Positions 54,935 to 64,000 of a DNA stretch of 64,000 bases are shown piece after piece. The stretch lies in contig OU862928.1 of the NCBI GenBank assembly GCA_917880885.1, forward strand, positions 12,233,721 to 12,297,720, in the 5' to 3' direction. Source of the stretch: Limnephilus marmoratus (lineage: Eukaryota; Arthropoda; Insecta; Trichoptera; Limnephilidae). The translations under genes and the position numbers were made by a program. The notes under the pieces are model-generated. The model was not told the DNA's origin, did no database searches, and saw only the letters and a program-made list of their open reading frames with translations. Position 1 is the first letter of the stretch. Each line of letters opens with the position of its first letter.

Positions 54935-56068
54935 TTACAAGTTGATGCCATTAACTTTAATAAAATAAGAAATGATTTTATATACACGTTTGTCAATAGA
55001 GGATAACAAAAATGCCATGTCGTAGGGGGGCAATATACCTGTATTGATCAGATCAGGGATGAAATTTTTATAATTATTATTTATAGGGCAACTGAAAAAT
55101 ATATGGTTGAGGTCCTCCTCTTCAAGACGACACTCACACATGGCAGAATTCTTAACCTGAATTCTTGTCAGGTGAACATTGTGGCAGCAATGTCCTATTC
55201 GCATACGGCAAATGGAAGAAGTTGAAAATTTGTTCAAAGAGAGCCCAGAAAACCACGGTTTTGAAGGAATCGTGGGCTGTAATTTGTAAAAATGATTACC
55301 CTTTGTTTTACTCGACTCATTCCAATGATTATGCCATGTGGAGATCATGTTTTCTTTCAGTTTGATTAGAAGATCGGCGGGGTTTAAGAAATTGTACAAA
55401 AACTCTCCGGAATCGATGGCATCTTTCGCCAATAAATCGGCCTTTTCATTACCGGGGATACCGCAGTGGCTAGGTATCCAAGCCAATGCGATCTCTCTTC
55501 CAGAGATAGCTAACTTATGTAAAAAAGTGCGGATTCCAATACACAAATCGTCTTCAGGGTAGTGGAAAGGGGAGGAGTTTAATTTTTGGAGTGCACTCAG
55601 GGAATCGGAGAGAATTAAAAATTTACCAATTTGAATACTTTCAATGTATTTTAAGGATTCTAAAATAGCTATGCATTCAGCTGTGAAAGTTGAGGCTTCT
55701 TTATGTAGTTTTATTTTTTTACTGATTTGGTCTCTTGGGCAGTGGAACGCCGCTCCCACATGGCTAGATAAGGGAGATTTAGAACCATCTGTATAAATAG
55801 TTTTCCAGCCGGTCCATTTCGAGTTTAAAATGTGGATAAATTTACTTGGAGCTTCGTGGTTGCCAGGAAAGCCAAGTGAAAAAATAATATTAGGTTTGAG
55901 CGAATGAATTTGAAAGGAATTTATATATAATGGACGTCTGTCATGGGGATTTAAAATAGGTTTATATGCATTGTAAGTATGGAGGCTTTTGACGAGAAGT
56001 GGGATTGTTTTGTTCCTCCAATATGGGAGTGATCTAACTTGAGCAGAGAGAGCAGCAATTTTGCCCAT
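54935..56068 (-). pseudogene. LINE ORF2 C-terminus: RNase H and zinc-binding end
   Basis: An open 377-codon frame with a complete RNase H domain: D in IYTDGSKSPLSS, E in TFTAECIAILESL, D in ILSDSLSALQKL, and H/D in WIPSHCGIPGNEKADLLAKD. It is followed by the HCCHNVHLTRI..CECRLEEEDLNHIFFSC C-terminal motif. RNase H in ORF2 points to the I group. The first methionine is only the first in this frame, since the true protein began far upstream. Confidence 0.9.
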
Positions 56069-56904
56069 CAGTGGGTGGAATACATTGATGAAACTAGCAA
56101 CTCGTAATATTCTGTGACATTATCTTTAGTCGGAGAGGGCAGACTAAGCATGGAGAGCTTTATGAGCTTTGAAAAATCAGTCCAGTTGGCCTTCGAGGTT
56201 ACAAATCTCGGTTTACGATTACGAAACGTGAAAGCCTTGTTGGTATGGAGCATGTTGGAGGATTCGATGAGGATTGGGTAGTGATCACTCCCGTGCGGGT
56301 CCTCCAGAACTTTCCAGAACAAGGATCCGGCTATGTTAGAGTTGCAAATGGTAAGGTCGACCACGCTGGGTCGTTGACCTGGTACCTGAACTCGGGTAGG
56401 GGAACCGTCATTCATAATGCAAAGATCAAGATCGTCAAGAAGGTCAACAATGTTTCTTCCTAATCTGTCGCAAGACACAGAGCCCCATAATCCGTGGTGA
56501 GCATTAAAGTCTCCCAGAACAAGGAAAGGTGGTTCGATCTTAGAAAGCATTGCTTGAAGAATTGATTTAGAGGGTTTATTAGAAGGGGATATATACAGAG
56601 AAAGGATTGTAGTGCCAAAAACCTTTGCGGCCGTCACCTGAAAAGGGCAACCGGCTGGCTTAGCATCTACTGGGGAAAAGGGTAGGAATGTTTTAATGAG
56701 AAGAGCGGAGCCACCCTTCCCATCTTGGCGGTCGTCACGAAGACAGTGGAATCCTCGAACTCTGAAATGAGAGTCCGGTTCAAGCCACGTCTCAGAGACG
56801 GCAGCCACTGCAATGGAGAGTGAGTTCAATGTGTGTAAGATGTCTACTGATTTGTTTCGGAGACTATGGCAATTCCACTGAAGAATCCTCATCAGAGGGG
56901 CCAT
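56068..56904 (-). pseudogene. LINE ORF2 N-terminus: APE-type endonuclease
   Basis: The frame begins MAPLMRILQWNCHSLRNKS. It carries the endonuclease residues in order: N in WNCHS, E in SETWLEP, Y in SLYISPS, D and N in LVLGDFNAHHGLWG, D in VVDLTICNS and the GSDHYPI motif. The domain (about 230 residues) is complete. Shortly after, near 56090, the protein jumps to RNase H-side sequence in another frame, showing an internal deletion of the transcriptase. Confidence 0.9.
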
Positions 56905-58390
56905 TTCTAGAGGTATTTATAATCTGTGCAATCTGTTTGGCAACGTGGGACGGTATTTGTATATTATTTTTATTTAAAGTCTGAAGGATGTGAAAAAATG
57001 AGGTGATAAGTGTAGAATTAAGATCGTTAATGTTATGTGGGTCTGCATTAACAGGTGACTTGAGTATTGTTCTATCGGAGTTGGGAGGGAGTTGTCCATT
57101 GGGGAACCATAACAAGGATTCGTGACTAGTGGCATTCTTTTTTGGGAGAACTCGGGGTTTACTGAACTTTAAAACTGTTTTCTTCGTTGATGAAGAAGAA
57201 GATTGATGAGGGGAGGAAATATTTTTGGATGCAGTTTCAGCATAAGAAATGACAGCCTTATTGAACATTTTGGATGCTTCCGCATACGAAATGTTCTTTA
57301 CAGTCATTGTATGTTTGATGTTGCGCTGCCTTGACATTTCGGGGCAAATTTTGCTGGTCGACAAGTGGTTTCCTGAGCAGTTTAAGCACTTATAATTTTC
57401 CTCCGTTGTATTACAGCTATCGCCAGTATGAGACGAAGTGCACTTATAGCACCGAGGTTCTGATCTGCAGAGGGTCTTCGTATGTCCAAACCTACAGCAC
57501 GTGTAGCACTGCACAGTTGGAAACACGTAGAGATCCACTGGTAGGGAGACGTGGAACACGGTGACATTTTGAGGGAGATCTTTGGAGTCGAATGTGAGGA
57601 CAACAGACTGAGAGGGTCTCCATTCTATGGAGTTTCCAGTGTTAAAACGATAATTTAGTCTGCGAGCTTTAATGACCTTTCCGTAAACCTGGGGAACCTT
57701 AATGTTCTCCAAGATGTCCTCTGTCGTCCAGTGTGGAGGAATCCCCTTAGTGACTCCAAGTTTAGTAACCTGGTAAGAAGGAATGAATACGTTATAGGAG
57801 TTTTCCTTGGCAACCGCAGATTTAACAAAATTATTGGCTTCAGCCGCTGTCTTAAACTCGACGGAAAGACGGTTACGACCAACCGACTTAACTCCATTCC
57901 AGACAGGATTGATTTTATTTTTGTGGAGAAAGTGACCAAAGTCAATGTCATACAATGTTGTTGGACCTCCTTCCTTTGAGATTTTAGTGACATGTGTAAT
58001 GTATGGTGGCCTGTCTAAATTGTTGTAAATTCGTGAGGGTGTAGGGGCTGGTGTCGGTTTGGGGACAGGAGTAGTTGGACTAGCAGTGGGCGTTGTGATC
58101 GGCGAGTTGAGTGGCTGGATAGAAGGGGTCTGCTGATTAGGCGAAAGAATACCATTGTCTACAAAGCTTTTATTTTTATCACGGGCAGGAATTTTGTGGG
58201 GTACTTTTTCGGAATCTGTACTGGAATTTCGCACAAGCTTTAAATTTTTCCTTTTTTTAGTCGTTACTGTGATGAAGTCTGAGGGTTCTGGAATATCGGT
58301 GGCAACCGTTTCCATTGAGCCCACCGAGGAGTCTGATAAAGAGCCATCGTTGATTTCATCCGGGGGATCGGGAGGTTTAGCCCGTTCCAT
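56864..58390 (-). CDS. LINE ORF1 (gag-like) with CCHC knuckles, intact
   Basis: A 508-codon uninterrupted frame. A low-complexity N-terminal third (proline/threonine-rich, SPTTPVPKPTPAPTPSRIYN) precedes an RRM-like middle. Three zinc knuckles follow near residue 295-345: CYTCCRFGHTKTLC, CYKCTSSHTGDSC and CLNCSGNHLSTSKIC. This is the ORF1 layout of I/Jockey-group LINEs and would package the RNA into a ribonucleoprotein. Its last 41 bases overlap the start of the endonuclease frame, in a different phase, as in overlapping LINE ORFs. Confidence 0.9.
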   Translation of the reverse strand: MERAKPPDPPDEINDGSLSDSSVGSMETVATDIPEPSDFITVTTKKRKNLKLVRNSSTDSEKVPHKIPARDKNKSFVDNGILSPNQQTPSIQPLNSPITTPTASPTTPVPKPTPAPTPSRIYNNLDRPPYITHVTKISKEGGPTTLYDIDFGHFLHKNKINPVWNGVKSVGRNRLSVEFKTAAEANNFVKSAVAKENSYNVFIPSYQVTKLGVTKGIPPHWTTEDILENIKVPQVYGKVIKARRLNYRFNTGNSIEWRPSQSVVLTFDSKDLPQNVTVFHVSLPVDLYVFPTVQCYTCCRFGHTKTLCRSEPRCYKCTSSHTGDSCNTTEENYKCLNCSGNHLSTSKICPEMSRQRNIKHTMTVKNISYAEASKMFNKAVISYAETASKNISSPHQSSSSSTKKTVLKFSKPRVLPKKNATSHESLLWFPNGQLPPNSDRTILKSPVNADPHNINDLNSTLITSFFHILQTLNKNNIQIPSHVAKQIAQIINTSRNGPSDEDSSVELP

Positions 58391-58482
58391 CTCTATATTA
58401 ATATTTTTAAACCTACCTACAACAAATATTTAACAAGACTTACCGACAAACAGATAAAAACAACACGATATTTAAGGATTAA

Positions 58483-59056
58483 GGGAGGAATGCAGATCCG
58501 GGCACAGTTTGGAAATTTAATAAAAAGGCACTTTCTAGATGAGAAAAGTGTGGAAAAGCAGAATAAAACAAAAATTAAGGCGCGCTCGGCAAAATTGAGG
58601 GAGATACAACCGTTCAAAGTATTTAAAATTTCACTTTACAAACTGATATTGACAGTTCGCCCGCGTCCGCCCGCCATTTTTTTTATAACCTAATACGCTA
58701 AACATGGTTTGTGATAGAAAAGAAAGTGCCCCCTTCGTAGCGCCTGCTCGCGTCACGGCAAAAAAACATCCCAGTTTTCAAGTGGTTTAGCGGCTACGCT
58801 AGGTTTGTGTAATATGGTTTGTGATTTTGGCGTACTATTAATTCTGTATTAGGTCTGGGATCCAACATAAGCAATGAAAACATGGCGAACGAACTGTCAA
58901 TATCAGTTCGCGAAGTGAATTTTTAAATACTTTGAACGGTTGTATCTCCCTCAATTTTGCCGAGCGCGCCTTAATTTGTTTTTTATTCATCTTCTCCACA
59001 CTTGAAAGTGCCTTTTTATTAAATTTCCAAACTGTGCCCGGATCTGCATTTCACCC
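58483..59056. mobile_element. Long-inverted-repeat element F1, third copy
   Basis: Termini GGGAGGAATGCAGATCCGGG (left) and GGGTGAAATGCAGATCCGGG (right, minus) with one satellite unit in the loop. It is close in sequence to 30144-30737 but in the opposite orientation. Flanking octamers AGGATTAA and TATGTTTG do not match, so a recombination between copies, or loss of one flank, is likely. It abuts the LINE. Confidence 0.85.
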
Positions 59057-60660
59057 TATGTTTGATTTGGTTTGATTTATGTGGTGAAGAGACACTCAAA
59101 AAACGACCGTTCGTGACAGCTGTCCTTTGGTCTTGGTCATAAATATACAAACCACCCACTAGATCGATAACTTCAGGCTTTTGTTTGAGAAAAATTTGGT
59201 CACTATTTCACCATCAAAATGCAATAATTTTGCGACTGATGATGATGATGACGGGGATTTGTGATGTCACACACCATAAACGAAGATAGAGCAAGCAACA
59301 ACAAAAAAGGCGCGACCATAGACAATATAATTTCTTTCGGGGCCTACCCAGTACCTCCCAAATCATTAGCCTTAAATATTATTTTAAAAATAAAACTCGT
59401 AAATATATGATAAGAATTTTATTAAAAACATGAAATACAAACAGGAAATACTTAAAATTAAAATATGATTGTGCGTTCCTACAAAACTACTGATTTAAAA
59501 AAAAAATCATTTTATAACAAGATGAAATCAGAAAAATGAAAAACTCAATTACATGTACATATTTTAAACAAGAATACAATGTAAGCAGGTTATATTTCTG
59601 TGGCAAATTACCACATGAAGATATTGTTTTAAAGATAAATTACTTAACATACCTATTATATCTTTCGTCGGGTCTAAAATAAATTTACCATATTGCCAAA
59701 ATATAACCAAGGTCCATGGAGACATTAGTTTGCATAAGATGTTTGATGTTTCATTCGGGGCTCAAAAATGTATAATAAATGTTAATTTGGAGTTTAGTTT
59801 AGTTCAGTTCATCATATTTTTCCTGAAATCATTAAAAAACTATTAAAATTAATGTAACAAATGTACATTGAAAATTAAAACTCTTCAAAACAAAAACAAA
59901 AAATATTACTAAAGAAGTTATATTTTATAAAAACTATATTGGTTCACTTATGGAAATTAGTTAAAAAATTGATTTTTTTATTTTATTTGTGTACATGTAT
60001 TATAGTACATATCTACGTATGTATGTAGTTACATTTCCTCCCATGTCTTTGAATTTATGATGACTCTTATATTAAACCAAGTTCTAGAATACCTACTTAC
60101 TGATATAAAGAAACCTACTCAAATGCATTAAATTTGTCTGACGTTATTAAATTTTTGTAAAATGAAAGTACTTAAGTAATAAAAATAATAATTACCTCTG
60201 CATCATGCACAATGACTGATAGTATTTCCCTTAATCTCATCTATCCATCTCCAGAAACAGAAGCGAATTTATTGGGATGTGGATATAAAATGTTATATTG
60301 TAAACAAGTAAAGTTTTGTCGGTTCAGATTCCACTGAAAAATAGGAATACATTTATTAATACTGATGAAAATATAAAAAAAATGTTAAAAATAAGAACAG
60401 AAAGTGCAAGCGTAGATGTGTTGTTCCTATCATTAGGGTTGATGTGTAAAACGGCACAATACCCCAAAAAAATCTATTTAATACTTTTTGCCGTGAAAAT
60501 CTAAAATCATACTTGAATTATAGGTATTTTAGCAAACATAACTCCTATAAGTAACTTATGAAAAAAGCAAATGAAATGCTAATTGTTAAAATCATTTTAT
60601 ATAATAAAAAAAAAAAACATAAGCACTATTGTCAAAATCCAGGGAGGAAATTGGGGAAGA
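59057..60660. other. AT-rich DNA, no gene recognised
   Basis: The first 350 bp share scattered words with 28810-29000 and 50360-50560 (CATAGACAATATAAT, GATCGATAACTTC), a degenerate copy of the start of SD-2. The remainder (59400-60660) has only short, biased frames. Confidence 0.45.
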
Positions 60661-60665
60661 TTAAA

Positions 60666-60944
60666 TTAATGAGATAGGTCGATGCAATATAGAAAACGTG
60701 TATACCTTTTTAAGATGTAATCGTGATGTTGGACTGCGTAAATTATTAGATTCCGGGTGGATAAATATGTTCTGAAAACGGAAACATGTACGACACAGAT
60801 TAAAATACAATTTAAATAACATAGGTACTTTAGGAACACTGAAATATCAACCAAAGGAAGTTTCCCACCTGTAATTTTGTTCCAATTACGGGTCCTGTTC
60901 TTCCATTTTTCATTCGATCGCGAATTCCCAAAATCCATTTTCAC
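60666..60944 (-). other. Weak exon candidate
   Basis: The minus-strand frame starts MKMDFGNSRSNEKWKNRTRN and includes ACAG|GTGGGA, a possible donor, and TTTTCAG, a possible acceptor. Joining these two gives a stop after nine codons, so the gene model fails as drawn. It is left as a note rather than a gene. Confidence 0.2.
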
Positions 60945-61099
60945 ACTTATTGCGTCGGAATGTAAATGCCGGTAAATGCATTGTAAATGTCAAACGAAAA
61001 TGAAGCAGAGAAATGCAACCAAAATACAAGCTTCATATTGGTGAAGGTAGTAACTGGGGACCATAAACAAATCGAAGGGGACTTATGATATCACCAAAG

Positions 61100-61560
61100 A
61101 TTCGGTTCACTTTTTAGATCGGAGTTATACCCGCGTCTTGGTTGAAAATTTGGATCGGAGTTATACCCCCCTGCATCTGTGGCCCCGGCGGTGTGGCGCC
61201 GGCTTGCATTCGGAACGTACGTACGGAATTTTTTCCGTTCGGAAAAAAACCGAACGTGTGCGTCAGTTAATGTATTTTCTACTGATTCCATGCATTCCGG
61301 TCTCCGAATACGGAAAACGAATTCGGAAATCGAATAAGGAAAACGTGTGTCTGCGACCAGCCTGAATATACTAACCCCTAGATCGATCACTTCGGGCTTT
61401 TTCCTCCTAGCGGTTTCGTCACCAACTTAACCAGACCCCCCCCCCCTCGCCCTTCCCGCACCTGCCAGCACTAATAGACTAAAGATAGAGGAAACTTATT
61501 TGTCTACCATAGACAATATAATCGCTCTCGACCTACTTCATTAGCCCAATAAATTATTTA
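61100..61560. repeat. Degenerate repeat shared with the SD-2 right edge
   Basis: GTCTTGGTTGAAAATTTGGA and GGAGTTATACCCCCCTG match 33720-33765. Within it GATCGGAGTTATACC occurs twice (61119, 61154). The CpG-rich piece 61190-61370 (TTCGGAAAAAAACCGAA, ATTCGGAAATCGAAT) is palindromic and may be a MITE. The rest is not recognised. Confidence 0.5.
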
Positions 61561-61646
61561 AGAACAAAATTATTGGAATCAGAAAATGTTACATTAGACA
61601 AATGAAACACTCTGAGAACATCTTTAAATATGTTTATTTTCAGTAA

Positions 61647-61722
61647 AGACAATTGATAATAAATAACACATAAGACAATTGATAATAAATAACACATAAG
61701 ACAATTGATAATAAAACATAAC
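61647..61722. repeat. 26-bp tandem repeat, three units
   Basis: AGACAATTGATAATAAATAA starts at 61647, 61673 and 61699. Confidence 0.9.
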
Positions 61723-61759
61723 ACAAAAACTAAGATATCCAAACCGACCTAACCTCAAA

Positions 61760-61939
61760 TTAATTTACGGACGAATGCTGAATGTTGATGTCCTGGTACT
61801 GGTTCTCATCCTGGCCATCTTGTAGATACTCCACTGACCAGCTCTCTTCACCTTCACCGTCAGACTCCCATTTGACATCGGAAATGTCTCCTTCCAGTGC
61901 AATAGTTATTTCTTCATGTGACAAACCTCTAACAGCCAT
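61760..61939 (-). CDS. Small acidic ORF with a possible 5' intron
   Basis: The minus-strand frame of 59 codons reads MAVRGLSHEEITIALEGDIS, DVKWESDGEGEESWSVEYLQ and on to HSSVN. The ATG directly follows TTTTTATAG, a fair acceptor. A matching donor AAAG|GTAAGA lies at 62228, giving a 288-bp intron behind a non-coding first exon. The acidic stretch after a short basic start resembles the N-termini of piggyBac-derived proteins, but nothing catalytic follows before the stop. It may be a truncated transposon gene or a chance frame. The splice signals raise it above noise. Confidence 0.35.
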   Translation of the reverse strand: MAVRGLSHEEITIALEGDISDVKWESDGEGEESWSVEYLQDGQDENQYQDINIQHSSVN

Positions 61940-62414
61940 CTATAAAAATGATAACAATAAGTTATATATAGTCTACCGGAAAACATTAAAATAAATTAAT
62001 ACATCTTGAAAGAATCAAATTAAAATACGTAAAACAATACAAAAGGCCAAAACAAGAAGATCTCCATTAAAAACATCCACCAATGCGCCATCACAGGATC
62101 ATGAACGTTTTTAGCGAAAACAAAATGAAAAAGCAATGTTTTTGAATGGAAATCATATTTATCGATCAGATTAAACATCTGTATACAGTATAATAATTAT
62201 TTTCAACAGAAAAATGCTACATCTTACCTTTTAATGTTATGCAGAAAACCAAGATGTCAAACCGTTTTGTCCAAGACGCCATTTCCAAATATTTTGTGTT
62301 GCCAGTACGCGATTTGTTATATACCTTATAAAACATATCTTTCTCAAGCGATACGCAAAATACGGGGCTGTTTGTTTCATAAAATCAAGAGATTTTAATG
62401 TTCATCCATCAAAT

Positions 62415-62835
62415 GACCTGACGACCTCCCTAGTCCAGTGGGTAAGCCTCTTGACTCACGATCCGGAGATTGGGGTTCGAACCCGGCATGCGCAAGTAAA
62501 TTTTATTTGATTAATTTGTGTTATTTCACAATTAATTCATTTAAAATAATATATATTATAGTATATTTACGGCATGTTCCAGAGTGGAAGATACTATCAG
62601 TATCGCCCTGGTGTAAGACCACCATTCAGAATTGAAATGTTGCTTGAAAATGGCTTTAGCCGTGTTTGGTGACCAGATCTGAATAGCCAGGTACTTCCCA
62701 ACCCTCCTCTTCCCCACCTCCTTCCCCTCCTCACTACCTTCAGCCTCACAACATACCTAATTTGGGGAAAGCCATAGTCTCACTGGCTTCAGACGGAGCA
62801 GTTGAGATTCTTGTACGGTATTTACTGTAAAAAAA
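62415..62835 (+). mobile_element. tRNA-headed SINE S, full length
   Basis: The head from GACCTCCCTAGTCCAGTGGG has A-box-like TAGTCCAGTGGG and B-box GGTTCGAACCC. The body matches 48553-48972. It ends GTATTTACTG plus an A-run (62829-62838). It is slightly less diverged in the boxes than the other full copy. Confidence 0.85.
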
Positions 62836-62840
62836 AAAAT

Positions 62841-63400
62841 CATTTTCTTCAAGATCTTGTGATATATTTAGAAAATCAAAACCAAAACACATTGAAGCTG
62901 TATGGATCAGGTGTTCTCGGAAATTTAAAAAAAAATTCTACAACTTCAAGAGTCCACCAATTTTTCCATTTGTGAAGGCACAAGTCGTTTCAGCAAGTTT
63001 TTGTACAATAAAAATAAATCCTCAAATAAGAAGTGTGCGAGTGCTCCGTGTATACGATGTAATAAAAATTTAAAAAAATATATGGAATCACAAAACCCCC
63101 AAAAATACCACAAAAAATAAACCAGTAAAAAAATCCCATCCCACTTATTTTACCCCTAAGTTGGCAACCCTGAGCGAGAGATGGCGAAAATCAAAATTAC
63201 AAACCTATCTTCACAGCTCCATCTATGAAACTTTATCTATGAGTGGCAGCACTTTTACGTCACGGACAGGGGCGTATATCTCTTTACTAACCTTGTAACT
63301 CCAAAAAAGATCGGGTCCATAGATGAACTGAATTGTAGATAGTAGGTAAACGGAAATGACAAATACGCCATTGAACCAATATATCCGGTTCGTCCGGGTT
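62841..63400. other. Upstream region of the right-edge gene
   Basis: AT-rich, no repeat partner found and no coding domain. It is the only stretch of more than 500 bp next to a probable host gene without recognisable transposon sequence. Confidence 0.4.
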
Positions 63401-63563
63401 TGTGATTGCAACTGTCAGTGAATTGTCGCGTTATACCAGTACGTAAATATTTTGAATTTAAAATGTTTCTTACCAAAGCACTTCGTCTTCCTGGCATTAG
63501 CAAATTCACAGATATACCTAAGCCAACTGAAAAAGGGAAAAAGACAAAAGTCAAGTGAAAGTT

Positions 63564-64000
63564 ATGGCGACGAAAATGCAGGTGATAATCTCTCATCCGT
63601 TATTACAACGTTGTTTTTATGTTTCATTTTGTCGTTGTTTGTCTAAAACTGAATTTATTTCTCATTGTAGACCCCAACTCGACAAAATCGCACAGCATCA
63701 AGTATAATGATGCCAAGGTACCGCGATTACGTCAAACATCAGAAAGGTATGTAATCTTAAATTGCATCATTATTTATTTTTATATTTATTCAGATTTAAT
63801 CGGCTTACTCCATGTTGTTTGCTAAGGACAAAGCTTTGGAAATGATTGCAAATCGTATAATCGCAAATGGTATAACACTATGGCTTGTTCACAAACTTTG
63901 GTTACTTATATTGATTTCAGTGCATAATGACTTCCCAAGGACCATCGGTGTGGTTGTTCCTGTCGGTTCCATGTCAACTCATAATGAAACCAACTCAGAA
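63564..64000 (+). CDS. Unidentified spliced gene, 5' end (runs off the window)
   Basis: Proposed exons: 63564-63581, 63671-63746 and 63921-64000+. Splice sites are CAG|GTGATA and TTGTAG|ACC, then AAAG|GTATGT and TTTCAG|TGC. The joined frame stays open for 58 codons to the window edge: MATKMQ, TPTRQNRTASSIMMPRYRDY, VKHQK, VHNDFPRTIGVVVPVGSMST, HNETNSE. The start has a fair context (AGTTATGGC). Alternative frames stop just after one of the joins, while this one passes both. The early part is basic and Ser/Thr-rich with no signal peptide or membrane segment. I do not recognise the family. It is the best candidate for a host gene here because it matches no repeat in the window. Confidence 0.6.

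Larger units (their letters stand above)
54673..58480 (-). mobile_element. I-group LINE lacking its reverse transcriptase
   Basis: On the minus strand: ORF1 (58390-56864), endonuclease (from 56904) and RNase H (to 54935), followed by a 3' UTR and a GAA-repeat tail (plus strand TTCTTCTTCTTCTT at 54675). It interrupts SD-2b within a site intact at 33720. The ~2.5 kb that should encode the reverse transcriptase is missing between endonuclease and RNase H. Confidence 0.85.

Overview
The window is AT-rich eukaryotic, animal DNA, most likely from an insect. The evidence is spliced piggyBac transposase genes with introns near 100 bp, PIF/Harbinger transposons paired with MADF-domain genes, a Penelope-like element with a GIY-YIG domain, LINEs, tRNA-headed SINEs and several hAT families. 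The species cannot be fixed from the sequence. There are no operons, bacterial signals, CRISPR arrays or rRNA genes. Almost everything is mobile DNA or a duplication of it. The best host-gene candidate is the 5' end of a spliced gene at the right edge (63564-64000).

Layout. 1-3440: a decayed PIF/Harbinger element (843-1825) and repeat blocks that recur downstream. 3442-11420: copy a of a duplicated segment (SD-1) holding a Harbinger remnant, a piggyBac-type MITE, an apparently intact piggyBac gene (7491-9553) and a later LINE insertion. 13563-16706: a tandem copy of 8712 onward, including the 3' half of piggyBac. 16707-18985: a hAT-like element and a minisatellite built from phased GAA/TTC pentamers that resemble heat-shock elements. 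18986-20324: two Penelope fragments in inverted orientation, each with a predicted hammerhead ribozyme. 20830-23557: three copies of a 430-bp element with 8-bp target duplications and arrays of a subterminal motif. 23938-26400: a pogo/CENP-B-type transposon that has lost its DDE core.

28795-33910 is copy a of a second duplicated segment (SD-2), interrupted by two long-inverted-repeat elements. The larger (31135-33131) carries about ten copies of a 95-bp satellite. 33912-38346 is a repeat block broken by a Harbinger MITE and three hAT elements, all with visible target duplications. 38430-41148 is a frameshifted LINE. 41725-43521 is a second Harbinger element. 42184-47420 is SD-1 copy b, with a second apparently intact piggyBac gene (44761-46826). 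47430-50020 is SINE-rich. 50345-54672 is SD-2 copy b. 54673-58480 is an I-group LINE with gag, endonuclease and RNase H but no reverse transcriptase. 59057-63400 is sparse, with one SINE and two weak exon candidates.

The duplicated copies serve as empty sites for each other, so many insertion boundaries can be read directly. The two piggyBac genes are the only elements that look able to supply a working transposase. Most of the rest are non-autonomous, truncated or frameshifted.
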